A stretch of 64,000 nt of DNA, from contig NW_024881316.1 of the NCBI RefSeq assembly GCF_018691265.1, positions 22,235,819-22,299,818 on the forward strand. The letters run 5' to 3'. Positions 10,673 through 23,470 of the stretch are shown in pieces. How positions within the stretch are numbered: the first letter of the stretch is position 1; each line of letters starts with the position of its first letter. Under the pieces are notes generated by a model. It saw nothing but the letters and a program-made list of their open reading frames with translations, did no database searches and was not told where the DNA came from. Position numbers and translations under genes: made by a program. Source of the DNA: Tyto alba (taxonomy: Eukaryota > Chordata > Aves > Strigiformes > Tytonidae).

Positions 10673-13600
10673 ACTACATTCAGAGCAAATATATTCTCAT
10701 TTCTTATGAGAGCAAGGGCCAAGGAACACAAATTTTCCATGGTGATAACAGAAATCTCAAAGGACGTAATATACAAAAGGCTGTGTATCCCTACCTGTAG
10801 TCTATAGGTAAGGAAGTCAAGCTGAAACCTTTTATTGTGTAACATGATTGCATTGCTGGTGGTGTGGGCAAGACTTCAGGAAGAATAAGCCTGACTATGT
10901 TGACCTAAGACAGCTGCAGATTGCAAAAAGGAACTCCATGTCAAAGAAATACATCTTTCTTTAACCCCTTGCTTTATCAGAAGTGCTGTAAAAGTACTTT
11001 AGTAAACCTCCAGACTACTGGGAGCCCTTTCAAAATGACCCCTCAAGGATGCAGGCACAGGTCCCCTGCTGTATTGTGATGGCTAGACCCCCTAGGCATT
11101 GATGGGAACCAAGGGCCTCAATACAGGCTACAGTCCTAGATAGCTTTGTACATCTGAACTGCGTGTACTTACACTTACCACAGAAAGTCAGCAAAGCTTT
11201 ACAGTATTAAGAAGGATTACACTACTGCAGCTATGCAAACAGTTGCAGGCAGTCCATCTGCTATTCTGTTTTGATACAAACATGGTGCAAGCCTTTGTAG
11301 TGCCTTCAGATTATGAAAATATTGAGAATAATTACATTCAGTGGTTTGCATGTTATTATTATTTTTGACAGCTCTCAAGGATAATAGCCCTGGACTAGAC
11401 TTTTGCTAGTTCAATCTCCCCTAAACCTGGACGAATTATTTCCACTAATTCTAAAATGTTGACAACTTAATGAAAATAGTATGTATTAAACAATATGTAT
11501 ATAGAAAGGAAATAAATTTGAAAATACTGCAAAAGCATGGAGAAATAATAATGTTTAAAAAAACTTCAGTGATGTAGGATTAGTCTATAATGAAATGTAG
11601 GTTGTCATTTAAGGCTGTTCTGAGGTAAGGTTATGTGAAATAATTATATTTTAATTGCTTAGACTAACAAAATTTCTTCTCATATGCAGTATCTATTCTA
11701 CACTCCAGACTTGGCATATCATTGAATCAAAGAATAATCACTGCAACATTACCACAGTCAAAGCAAAATTTAGCTAATTAAGGTGCTTAGGACTCATTGC
11801 AAAGAAAATCTTGTTGTTGTTTTGAGTCTTACCTTTCATTTTAAAAAGTATAAAAGCAATTCCATTGTTTTGTTTGCCAAGAAAAACATAAAGATGTAAC
11901 CAAGTAGTCAACCCTGTCCAATTCTGTTGAAAGCATGGAATAATTCTCCAATCTGTGAACTTCCTCATACATGTTCACGGTCTATTAATGGTGAACTATA
12001 TTACAACAGAAGGAAACCTAACTCACATTATCTGCTTTGTAATAGTTCCATGGGAATTTTACTGTTTGACTGATATAGTAGCAACAAGCTCGGCTTCACA
12101 AGGTCTAAGTTTGGCCAACATGCCTAAAAACAAAATTGGTGAAGAAGACAAAGGAAAAGAAGGAATAAGTTCTTTTGAGATTTTACCAGGAAAATCATTT
12201 GCTTTCTGTGTCTTGCTTCTACTACTACCCACTATTGTGTGAGATAGAGCAAAGGGTCATATTTACAAATGGATATATTGAAATTTAGCCATGGTATTAG
12301 ATCTTTCACTTTGAAAATCATCCTTGCACAGATATATGGTGAGAGTTAAATAGGGCCTGCTGGACAATTGCACAGAGATTTGGTCCAGTGTCTTATTTTC
12401 CACCCACAGAACGTATTTAGGAAAACAAATTGTTAGAAAGCAAAACCCCAAATTTTAACTCAGAAAATGAGTCTTGCTGTACAAATGCCTGATTGTGATT
12501 CTAAGAGTTGTGAAGTGACTGTTGAAGAAAGAATAGTAACTATATTTATGTAAACTACCAAAGAACTCAGAAAGTACAAGGCAAAATTTTGAACAGAACA
12601 CAAAAGTTTAACTCTATTCTTGTGAAACCACTACCCTGTTTTGACAAAAAGAAGTCAGACCATTGCTTTCATATCATACTCAAAATGAAATAGTGCTCCA
12701 GTATCATACTTCAGTGGAGTTTCTATGTTTCTGTGACCTGGCTCAAATAGGACTGCCAAGAGCAGAACTTTCTTTAAATATTTCTGGAGCAACTGGTCTG
12801 AAATTGCCATTAGAAAGGTCAAAGCTGTTTCAGTTTTAAAAGATCTGGCAAAAAAAATGCAAAGCAGTGCAGTTCCATTTCTCATATACCTTATTGTCAC
12901 CAGTGGTATCTGCAGCAAATGGCAGGGAGTAGGAAAGCTGTTTTATCTTTGTTACTATGCTCTGCCCATGTTTATTTGATTGTTATGGCACTACTTTGTT
13001 GGTGAAAATCAAAGACTTGTAACCTGCAAGAGTCAAGTTTGGTCCAGAAACCAGTAATTCATTCAAATAAGTAGTTTTGGAGGTAGTCAGCAAAAAAATT
13101 CAGTTATAGTTTGACATCTGCTCAACTCCTGCTCTCAGTGCAATGGCACAGGAAAGATTACAATGATAAACTAAAATAAAAAATGCCAATTCTCACAAAA
13201 ACATCCAAAACCCACTGAGGTCTGAGGGAATGAAAGAAGCTGGTAATTGCATGTTCTCAGACTGTGAAAGCTTAAGGATAAATAAGACATGCCTGAACCA
13301 GAAAAAAATGCATGGAGAATTTCAGTGTTTCAAAACAAGTTGCTTTTGTTTCTTAAATTTTTATAAACTAGTGCTTTGGATGAAACAATCCTGAAGCTGT
13401 CTTTTTTTCCTTCTGGTCATAAGATTCTGGATGCAACTCAAGAACAGCCAGATCTGATAGGTCAAATGGAGTAAAACTTGACCTATTGATGGGATGTCAT
13501 GATCTTATTCTTTAACTAAAACATTTCTGTTTACTTCTCTTTTCTGTTCATTCTATCCACATTGGATGTCTTTTCTTTCCACCAAATATCTTTGTTCTCA

Positions 13601-14645
13601 CAACCTTTTCCTTTGAAAGTGAATAGAAGAAGCTCTTAATCACAAATGATAAGCCTTATTTTCCAGCACACGAACTGTCAGTGTTCAACTCTCCTTTAAA
13701 CTCTGTTATTAGCTCCAAAGAAGTGGCAATAAAAATAATCTCATTAAAGTTACCAGTGAGCTAGGGAATCCGGGTATGTGTTCAAGATCATCTCTCTGAT
13801 TGTACCAGATATTTCCACTGTATCTAAGGACTAAACTAATCAGTTATCTATAAAAATTCTTAATGTATCTCTGAGTCACTACTTTTCAAGAATTTCCTAC
13901 CCTGATATTATAGATAGCTTGCATGCCTTTTTCCTAAATACACTCCTTGGCTGCGTGCAACAGCCAAATGGCATGGTTCCACAACCTGTGCACTCCTTTC
14001 TTCACCAGCAGGAAGAAATTAACATTTCTTTTTGCCTTCACAGTTAGGTCTAGAGACTTGTTATGAACATTTTTGTGTAAAGTTGTGCCTAGCTAAGGCA
14101 ATTTCAAGGATAATATCTTCTGTTCAGTGAGAAACAATACCAGGTGATCTTAATTACTTCATTGTATCTTTACTAATGTTATAAAGCATCAGGGTTCCAT
14201 ATTTAATTTCCGTAGCTGTTCAGGATATCATCTTCAACTTTAAAAAAATACAAACAATTTATTGTCTGATCTATTTGTAAATTCTCATACGGTTGTTTCT
14301 TTGGGGTTTATATATGTGCATATTTAAATTAAACTTTTTTCAGCCAGAAAGTTTATTTTATATTTTTTTTCTCCAAAATGCTGTAACTTGGCAATTCAGA
14401 TGGTAGCCTCAGAACTTTTTTTAATCCTTTAACCAGTGTATGTCTTTTGAAACTGTAACTGTGCTCGTCTTGCAGCCTTGTATTTTTAATTATATGTTTA
14501 GTTAGATGCTTAACTCAATGTTCTTTTAAGAATTCCTTGCTGTGAGTGGTAAAAAAGTTCAAAAATAAAGGGAATTCAAATTTCTTTGCAAATGAAATGT
14601 CAGACCACTAATTTCTATTTTTTTTTCATTTTACACAGATTCCAG

Positions 14646-14673
<28 letters not shown>
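14646..14673. repeat. Homopolymer (A)28
   Basis: Twenty-eight consecutive A residues, preceded 20 bp upstream by a T-rich stretch. It may be a microsatellite or the tail of an unrecognised retrocopy. I found no flanking direct repeat. Confidence 0.9.
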
Positions 14674-14677
<4 letters not shown>

Positions 14678-15599
14678 AAAATAACCTCTCAAAAACTTAG
14701 AAAGCTGACATTCTAGAAATCATTCTACAGACCACTAACTTTGAGTATGTCAATCGGTTGCCTGAGATAGTCATGATGGTCAAAATCATACCAGCAATTT
14801 AAAATCACCACCAATTACCTGTTTGTGGTCGGGATGCTACTGTGACACTGATGAATTTGCTGCTACAGAAATAGTCTGTTAATCAGAAGTCTGCTAGCTT
14901 ACAGATATCTGAAGCATTTTGTACCATGTAGTATAGGGATGAACATATTCTGTCACTTTCAATTAAATAGATGATTTTGATTCTTGAACACCTGTCGTAA
15001 CTTAACAGAGATTTCTAGCAAGATTTATGAAGGTGTATTCATACAGTCTTCAGACCTTTCTGCTTTAAAAGATGGTAAATTTTCTGTTGACTTGTCCTTG
15101 TAAAGCCCTGTTAAGTTCTTCTCTGTATAGAACAAGATGTGTTATAAAACAAAGCTGCATTTCCTGAAGTTTGACACCTCTGATTTCATACACGACTTAT
15201 GATGATTTTGTACAACTAGAGATGTAGCACTGAAAATATAGATTTTTGAATTCTCACCTTTCCCCCCCCCCCTCTTCAGTAGTTTCGAAATCAAAATAAC
15301 TCAGATTTGTTGCCTTCTATGATTGTTACAGAAATCTGTGTCAGGGTAGCATATTTCAATCTACATTGTCAGCAACAGACTTCTTAGGAGGTGAGAAACT
15401 GCATGTTTTAATGGCTTATTGTTGACACCTGAAGGCTTTTCCCATTAGAATAAAAAGAGAAACAACATTACAAGAACTATTGTCCCTATTTAAATACCCA
15501 CAAAACATTATGTATTCCCATATTCAGAGAGGATTCAAGTTTATTCTGGATGAAATCTCACCATAGTTTCCCTTTTAATTTTTTGCTGATTATACTTCT

Positions 15600-15668
15600 A
15601 ATGAAATCAACTGTAAGTGTTTTATACAATGTTATCTCAGAAACACATTGTCACTTACAGTTTCATTG
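15600..15668. other. Strong short hairpin (69 bp) of unknown nature
   Basis: The left arm at 15600-15619 contains ATGAAA and ACTGTAAGTG. The right arm at 15652-15668 contains CACTTACAGT and TTCAT. An inner stem pairs ACAATGT (15626-15632) with ACATTGT (15645-15651) around a 12-nt loop. A 2-nt bulge and a 6-nt bulge (15620-15625) interrupt the left arm. Altogether about 23 base pairs form within 69 nt. This could be a microRNA-like precursor, the end-to-end remnant of a small inverted-repeat transposon, or chance. No flanking TA or other target duplication was identified with confidence. Confidence 0.6.
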
Positions 15669-18600
15669 AGTTTTTGGAACTTTTAAGCTTTTTTTGGAGT
15701 TGTCTTGATGCTGCCATCTAACCCTTCTGAAGCAGCATCTGAAGTCTAATAGGATCTCCAAGACCACCTCTTGGACACCTGAGAACACCTCAATTTACAG
15801 AACTGATTTGTGAACTTATGAAAAGAGGTTGTTTAGGATTTACACATTTATTTGTAAAAGTCTACAAGTACACTAGATGTTTTAATTCCTGTTACAATCA
15901 GTGAAAATCTAGTCAATGAAGTCAGTGAATTTGAAAGACCAAATTTCTCTGCAGGCTCCTCTGGCCATGTTGACCAAAGTTTCACTGACTGTAATAGGGG
16001 AGTCTTTCATACATAAGGGCATCTAAATTCAGATATTTTGATATAGAACTGAATTCTGTCCCTAATTTATTAAAAAAAAGCCACTGTGTGACACTGAAAA
16101 CTGCAGTTCTGGGACTGGAACAACATATGCTGTCCATGCATTCATTACAGAGGGTAATATTTAGCAGTGTCCAACTCTTATCATAGTATTTTCTCCAGGG
16201 TGTAAAACAGTAAGTACTTGCTCTTCAGCTCGAGCTGAAAATAGTAAATTTCAACCTGAAAATAGTAAAATTTTTACAGCAGCTTCCTATATGCAGTACA
16301 AGACTAAAAGGAGAGCACCATTTCTGATCTTGCACTTTCAGCCCTGCCCAGACAGCTGGTTGCACCGTAAGCATAGGACAAAAGTACACGAGAATGCATT
16401 AAAATGATACCACAACTTTAGTCACAGTTTCATTCTCTTCTGATACTCTAATTGCTTTCCTACCTGTGCAATAGGAAAACAATGATCAGTATTTGGCTCG
16501 CTGCATTTTTTCAAGGTAATCTTGGCCTTTCCAAAACCATGATGCCCCCAGTGATGGCCACCCATGCCTGCTGCTTTCACACTCTGGAGAGACAACGTTA
16601 TGGATGCTGTGAGACATTGAATGGGAGGGAAAGAATGATTTTGTAACTCCAAGCTGAACAACTGCATTGACACAGCACTACTATTTAGTATGCATTTAAC
16701 ATACTTTTCTTCATGAAAGTAATACTTAGTACCTAAATAGAGCTCTCCATCTTCAAAGAGTTAAACAAATGTTAACTAATTAATCCATACAGCATCCTGC
16801 AAAGGAGGTAAGCAACGTTGTCTCAACTTTTTTTTTAAATTCAAAGACTATAACCAAGCTGCCTAAACCAAAGAAGGAATTAGTATAATGTAGGTGTAAG
16901 TGGAGATCTCTGTTGTGCTCTGATTATTAGACCACTGGCAACTACAATGGCTGTACCTATCTTTCATGATATGTCTTTTCCAAGGTTTTAAAACTAGCTT
17001 TTCTTTAAATGTTATTTTAACAAATATTTAAGTGAAAAGTTAGATATAAAATAAAATTATGAAATGTAATAAAATTTAAATTTGTAGCATAAAAATTAAG
17101 AAAAAACTTACAATAAAATATACTTAAATATGATAACTTTTAAGAACCTTTAAAGTTCTAGGATTTTTAATAATATTTAATAATATAGTTTCCCAAACAC
17201 ACTCCTTGCTTCCACAAATCCCTGATTTAGATTCTTAAGAAAGACAGTACTTAGTTTAATAAGAACATCCTAATGAGTTGTGTGGCCTGATGCACTTCTT
17301 CTGCCTTAAATTAAGGTCTTGTTTACAGGATCGTGAATCTTAGGCAGTGGCACATGACAAACCTTTTTTCAGAAGGATTGGCATTTATGAATTTTCAAGA
17401 AACTGCTTGACAAGGCAGCTGTCTAACAGCTATGGGAAAGAAAGGAAGGATTACAGAGGAAGGATGCTTTGTCCTTCTTCCACTCCTTCCAGCTATTCAC
17501 TACACTGGTAAACATTTTGTGATTAATCACTGCTTCTTAAACACCATTTTGACAGGTTTCTCAACCTTCTGAAGTTCTAACATATTTAAAAGGGAAAGAT
17601 GGAGTTGCCTGTTTGGGTTGGTATCCCCCTGCCTGTGCAGACAAACTTAGCACCTCTGCTGAGAGTGCTACAGGAGGTGAAACTATGTATGTCACTTAAA
17701 ATTGTCTTACAGAGAAGTCAATATTAATGATTAAAATGTACATGTCTCTCGTGATACCTACTTTACACAGAAAAATGGAGTCTCTGGTAGTAGCAAAACA
17801 CAGACATTAGCTTGTTCTGACTATTTTCATCAAATAGTGTCTACAACAGCTGAGGTACTATTTGAAAAACAAATGTCTTAGGACATATGGCATTAAGTGA
17901 CTTTTGGCAAACCCATAGAGCAAGGCATATGGCATATGATAACCTTGAAGAAAGAAATGTCTCCTTCTATCTTGTAAAATGATATGACAAACTGATCTCT
18001 GAACTTGTTTCTTGTCAGCAACTTGAAAAATTACATTGCTTACCTAGTATAAATTTAAGGGGGTTTGTGACTGTTTTTCTACCCAACTGTGGTTGCTAAT
18101 TATGTCTAACTGAGAACTGAGTTGTTTGGTTTTTTTTTTTTTTTTAGCGAGCCAAATACATGGACATGAATATGAGCATCCACCTTGTCACTCACAGCTA
18201 TTATCTTGTTTTATATTTTCCTATCAGTTGAGCGTGTTAGAACATTTCACAAACTTTAAGTAAACCTCACAGAGATGTTACATGTAAAAAGGCATGTTTA
18301 AATTGTATGTGTCCAAGGAGGATGTCTTATGAAAAGTATGAAAAAGAATCTTTTTGGATTTAGATAAATGCAGAAATGCCATCAGTATCAAAACAGTGAA
18401 TAAATTAATTTAAGAAAGAAAATGCCCTGTCTTCTAGGCTTGCGTTTAAATATCATGCTAACGGAATTTTCTGAGGTTTTTTTTTTCTATTTCCGGTGCT
18501 AATTGTATATAAAACATAGGTCAATCCTATACATAGATTTCTAAACTGAAAGCATTCCATATGATACAATATCATTAATCAGGATTACAATTTTAGCAGT

Positions 18601-19510
18601 AGTGAACTAGCAGTATGCAGACTGTTTTACCACAAAAATTTTATGCTGCACAGTCTTGCTGCAAATTCCATAGTATATTAGTTACCAAAGTTGTAAATAA
18701 ATCTTTTTTCCTAATCTTCTATCATTTTTTTCTCTCAAATAGACAGATTTTCCAAGGCAAGGACATTAATTTGATATGTAGTCATAAAATAAAAAGTGTG
18801 TTTAATGACAGTTTCAAGACAGACATAGTAAGGTCATTAATTTTATGATGGAACATCCGTTTTTCATTACCAACAGAGTTCAAATAAAAATTGAACCCTA
18901 TTTTCCCTAAAATCAAGATAAATTAGGAACATAGTCTTGGCTTCCTCAAGTTTAAAGATGTTTTTGATGAATCAGGGATGAATATTCAGCATCCTGCAGT
19001 TTATAAACCTAAAATTACTCAGAAGTCAGGTTGTTTGTTTCCTTAATCTGTATCAGAATAATTTTATAATCTGACTCAAAATGACACTGGAAGTGTTTTT
19101 ATAGTCCTGAATGACTATTTGCATGGCCAGAATAGCTAACTTGGAGGTACACATGTACAATTTCTATCTCAGTTCTGTAATCAAAACCATTCCTGATTTT
19201 ACTCTTTGTGAAATTACAGCTGGGAGGAATTTTTTTTTTTTTAAGAAGTTGGTCTCAGTTCAACATCCTGAGTAGCATGTCCTTCCTTGATGTGGCATTT
19301 CCAAATACTGTAAAACCATGCCCATCAGTAGCTCTAACCAACTGACATACCCCCAAAGCCCGCAGAGTAGTTTTTTGCAACCCACAGGACTTTGTGATGT
19401 CTGAAGCTGGACAGATGAAACCTGATAGCACCTGAACAGATAAATATTTTGGAAATTTTAGTTGCCTTCATGGTAAATTTGTCTCTTATAATCAAGGCTA
19501 CCAAAAATTA
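15669..19510. other. Unique AT-rich DNA, no gene seen
   Basis: Contains a perfect 16-bp palindrome at 16224-16239, a very AT-rich stretch at about 17000-17190 and a T run at about 18130-18145. Two overlapping frames near 16422-16673 have no recognisable domain. No transposon is recognised until the LTR at 19516. Confidence 0.55.
16224..16239. repeat. Perfect 16-bp palindrome
   Basis: TTCAGCTCGAGCTGAA is identical to its reverse complement. It overlaps the first of two nearby copies of CTGAAAATAGTAAA (16235-16248 and 16256-16269). It could be a dimeric protein-binding site or chance. Confidence 0.85.
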
Positions 19511-19515
19511 GTCAC

Positions 19516-19952
19516 TATGCTTGTTTTGTCTGGAATAGAGTTAATTTTCTTCATAGCAGCTAGTATGGGACTATGTTTTGAATTTGTGCTGAAAACAGTG
19601 TTGGTAGTTCAGGGATGTTTTAGTTGCTGCTCAGCAGTGCTTATGCAGCGCCAAGGCCTTTTCTGCTTCTCACCCCACTCCACCAGCAAGTGGGCTGGGG
19701 GTGCACAAGGAGTTGGAACAACCGACCCCAACTGAGCACAGGGATATCCCACACCATGTGATGTCCTGCTCAGCATATACAGATGGAGGAAGGTTGGCAG
19801 GGGGGCTACTGCTCAAGTACTGGCTGTGCATCAGTTGGTTGGTGATGAGCAGTTGTTTTCATTTGCAGCACTTGTCTTCCTTGAGTTTTATTTCTCTCAG
19901 TTATTTTCCTTTTCATTCTTCTTCTTCTTCTTCTTCTTCTTCTTCTTCTTCT

Positions 19953-19987
<35 letters not shown>

Positions 19988-20188
19988 TTCTTCTTCTATT
20001 ATTATTATTATTTATTATTATTATTTATTATCATTATTATATTTTATTTTGATTATTAAACTTTCTTTATCTCAGCCCATGAGTTTTCTCACTTTTACCC
20101 TTCCAATTCTCTTCTCCCATTTTTTTGGGGGTGGAGTAAGCAAGTGGCTGTGTGGTGCTCAGTTGTCAGTTGGGGTTAAACCATGATA
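19516..20188 (+). mobile_element. Solo LTR, family A variant with microsatellite expansion (673 bp)
   Basis: The first 190 bp match the LTR at 8888, including GAGTTAATTTTCTTCATAGC, TTTGTGCTGAAAACAGTG and CTTTTCTGCTTCTCACCCCA. The 3' end also matches (CCCATGAG, TCTCAC.TTTACCCTTCC, AAACCATGATA). The terminal dinucleotides have decayed from TG/CA to TA/TA. The flanks GTCAC (19511-19515) and GTCAT (20189-20193) form a 5-bp duplication with one mismatch. Its middle differs from the 8888 copy: it has a CATTTGCAGCACTTGTCTTCC segment and then long TTC and ATT repeats, so it belongs to another subfamily. ATTAAA is at 20055-20060. A 161-codon frame with a long serine run (19701-20186) comes only from the TTC repeat. 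Confidence 0.9.
19914..20050. repeat. (TTC)n followed by (ATT)n compound microsatellite
   Basis: About 83 bp of TTC/CTT repeat (19914-19996, one interruption at TCCTC) runs directly into about 50 bp of ATT/TTTA-type repeat. It lies inside the LTR. From recollection, an ATT tract is usual in this LTR subtype. The TTC block looks like a later expansion. Confidence 0.95.
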
Positions 20189-20193
20189 GTCAT

Positions 20194-23100
20194 ATAATCT
20201 AACCACTCATTTAAGCTTTTCTTTCAGTCAGTATATAAAAAGGGAAACCTCCAAAACTGTATCATCTTTGTCTAATATTTTTTTGTAAGGTAGATGCAGC
20301 AGCCAAACTTAAAAAATTTGAAAATTTGGGCTAGACACTCAACCTCTGGGTCAGTAAAGTTATGTCAGATGAATCTTGTAAAGCATTTTCTACTCATCAT
20401 CAAAGAATGATTTTGAATAGCTTCAAAGGCTAAGTCTACCTTTGACCTTCAGGGCTAATAGAACAAATCTGATCTCATGTCCAGAGAACCAGCAAGAGCC
20501 CTACATGCACCTTTAATAGGCTCTTGGTTTGGGGCTATGCCATGGTTCTTGGAAGCTGCTGAGAAAATGCTGAATATCCTCAGACTCTACAGAAGCTAAT
20601 GAGGGCCAAAGGTCATCATTATCTTTCAGGTTGGAGCTGCATAGACTGAAGGAGATGAAAGCAGCGTTTCTTCTCAAAGACCTTCATAGTTGATTATGCT
20701 GTACATATCCATGGACAAAGTATTAACCTCTCTACATCACTCAGAACTGTGTCTTCAATTTTAATAGAAACTGCATTTCACTGCAGGCATCTGACTACAT
20801 TCATGTGCATATAATGTAGGAGATAACAGGAATAAGTGATCAGATTGTTTTGATCCTATTTTGGATATTTAATGACAAGTTCCAGCTGTAGGACATGTAC
20901 AGGTATTCTTGTGATGAACATCTTATAAATGGATTTAATAAAAATTAAAATGAAACAATCATAAATTCAAATTTATTTTCATTAGATTAATATAATTTTC
21001 AATTATTCATTAAATGTAATTTAAAAAATAAATTATACTCTTCAAACTCCAACTATATCTTGTTACACCGATGATTTTATAATTACTAATGAAAATGATT
21101 CTAACAGGAAGGAAATTGTTTGCAGAAAGGTGTTAAAATTTATTTTTGTCAGAGAAGCACACCAAATACATTTTAATAAAGCAGTCAGGCTGGGATTGGA
21201 CACGGGATCTGCAACAGACACAGTAAAAGATTAGATCCTATCCGCCAAAAATAAACCCCTTGTGTTGATATTAATTATGAACTGACATCATTAAAAATAA
21301 ATTACCTTACAAGCTCTTGATTCAGATCACGCATACGTTATATGAAATCTCATATTACTGCTAATGCGTTGCAAATAATTACTTATTCAACTGATCAGAG
21401 GTTAAACAGACTTTTTTATTCTTCGTAAAGAAAAATAAACACCATCATGTAGATCTAAGTTTTTCTAAAAGAAATTATGTTCTGCTCTCTCTTCCCACTT
21501 CTCCATTCAAGCTTTTTAATGGAAATTACTTGCAGATCTTATGTGGAGAAGCAATTTACATAAATAAAATTTGTGTGTTAAAATGATTATCTTTTTCTTT
21601 TCTGTTGCAAATCTGCCTACCCACTCATATCCGTCATTGATCACACTCTAGTACATATACACTTGTAGTTGATGCTCCTGACTTGGTTGCAGCTGAAAAA
21701 GCTGCACCACCAAAAGCTGGGGGCACACAGAGCACCCATGAAGACCAAGGAGCAAAAGATGTCTCCTACTTCGAACCCTCCAGATCCTGAGATGCTTTTT
21801 TTCAGTCTGTTCCCGAGATGACCTGGCAGGTGACTAAACTGTGCTGCTGGACAACCCTGGCAGTGTATGGCTGCACACCAGTGCTGGCAACATGCTGTCT
21901 CTCCCTTGCCCCACAGCGCTGGGTTTAGGGGACAGCACTGCGAGAGAGAATGCTGCTGCTACCGTCGCTTTACCTCTGCATTCCTGAAATCTCCCTCTGC
22001 ATGCACACCTCTGTCACAGAGAGCTGCAGAGCTTCACCGAGTTGCCCTGACAGGGAGAAGAGGCCTGGTCATATCATTTGTTCTGCTGACAGTTTGTTCA
22101 CACTCTACTTATTTGTATTTTTTTCATACTGCACCCAGCATCACATAAACAGTGTATGCTAATTTCCTAATTATATTTCATTGATTATTAATTGACACAG
22201 TAAATTATTTATAATGCCTTCAATGTCCCTGGCCTTAGCAAGGATGACACCTACTAATACACACAGAACCACTATATCTGCAGCCTTGTATGTCAAATAA
22301 CAGTAAGGTCTGATTTAAAAAACTGATTTCATTGTGTAAGGTTGTGAATGGGCTGTAAAGCAGAGAGGACAGAGACCTTTTAGATTAAAAGATCTGGAAG
22401 CAGCAGGGCAACTCATGTAGTTTTCCATTGACACAAGTTAAAACATAATTTTAATAGTATTTTTCAAGAAAGCTTTCAAAAAAGCACACTTTATAAAGCC
22501 AAATAATATCTTAACATGAAATGATTTGTAACTGTTTTGAAATAAAATGAGGCCCTTAAGTGGTTTATGCCTGTTGTTTGCCTTCTGACTTTCTCTGTAG
22601 TCATTCTACAGTAACTCACTTAAAATCCAGAAAGAATGTAGCTATACTTCTTGACTCTTAGTGTGAATTTAATTGTTTTTAAAATACATCTATAGCTATT
22701 AGAACTAGTGTTTTGTGCAAATTACATTAATTAATTTCTTAATTCAGCTTTAGCAGAGAGATGACTTTCACAACCTGATAAAACCTTTGACATTTTGAAA
22801 GGTAAGAAAGAGCTACGTTCTGTCATAAATAACATCTTTTGTTCAGGACAATGCTATTCAAATCTGATGAAAGAAAAGGGGTTGGTCAAACAAACAAAAA
22901 AAAAGATCACCTCAATTCAAGGGCAAAATGAAAAACAGTTGACTGGAAAAATCTTTCCACAGCTTGTGTTAACAATAGCGTCTTCTGGGGAAGATTTGTC
23001 TATGCTGGTGGGGATCAAATCACCTGTTTCTGAAGGGACACATCAATCAGATTTGACACATTGCTGACTGCTCCATTAAATCTCCACTGTGGTCCTGTTT

Positions 23101-23300
23101 TGTCTCATCAGGTCACATGAAATTTCTTTTGAGGAGGCTTGAGATGGTAAACTGTTTTTCAAATTTCCCGATTAAAGGCTTTTAGAATAAATATGTTTTT
23201 CATTGAACTATTTTAATGGATAATAAAGATGTATCCTAATAGCAAGGTATTTTAGAACATACATTTTTGTCCTGTTATGTATATTGAACAAGCACATGCT
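20194..23300. other. Unique DNA; possible conserved noncoding segment; no gene seen
   Basis: No gene or transposon is recognised. 21210-21640 is AT-rich without simple repeats and is dense in TAAT/ATTA-type motifs. 21680-22110 is distinctly more GC-rich, contains a 7-bp stem with a GAAAA loop (21688-21706) and two overlapping frames of 93 and 70 codons (21867-22162) with no known domain. I cannot tell whether either part is functional. Confidence 0.5.
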
Positions 23301-23470
23301 CTTGTTTTTTTCTATTTTATTTTTCTTTTCCTCTTTTTCTTTTTCTCTTTTTTTCTGTTTCTACTTTCCATTTCTCTTCCTTTCTTTCCCCTTTTCATCT
23401 CCCCTTCCCCTCTTCTTTTCTGCCTTCCCTCCCCCACCTCACCTCTCCTTTCTCTCTTTTTTTCCTCCAT
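23301..23470 (+). repeat. 170-bp polypyrimidine tract
   Basis: Almost only C and T on the plus strand, starting as T-rich and becoming C-rich (TCCCCTTCCCCTCTTC and similar) from about 23385. It is not a regular tandem repeat. The frames at 23277-23501 and 23284-23493 (Phe/Leu/Ser/Pro-rich) are translations of this tract. Confidence 0.9.

Larger units (their letters stand above)
9488..15599. other. Unique AT-rich DNA, no gene seen
   Basis: No exon, RNA gene or transposon is recognised. It contains a short tandem duplication at 10620-10672, a T run near 10297-10308, a 28-bp A run at 14646-14673 and a C run near 15261-15271. Open frames of up to 95 codons (11955-12242) have no recognisable domain. 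Confidence 0.55.

Noticed and set aside
19701..20186. 161-codon frame with a long serine run
   Set aside because: The serine run is a translation of the TTC microsatellite inside an LTR.
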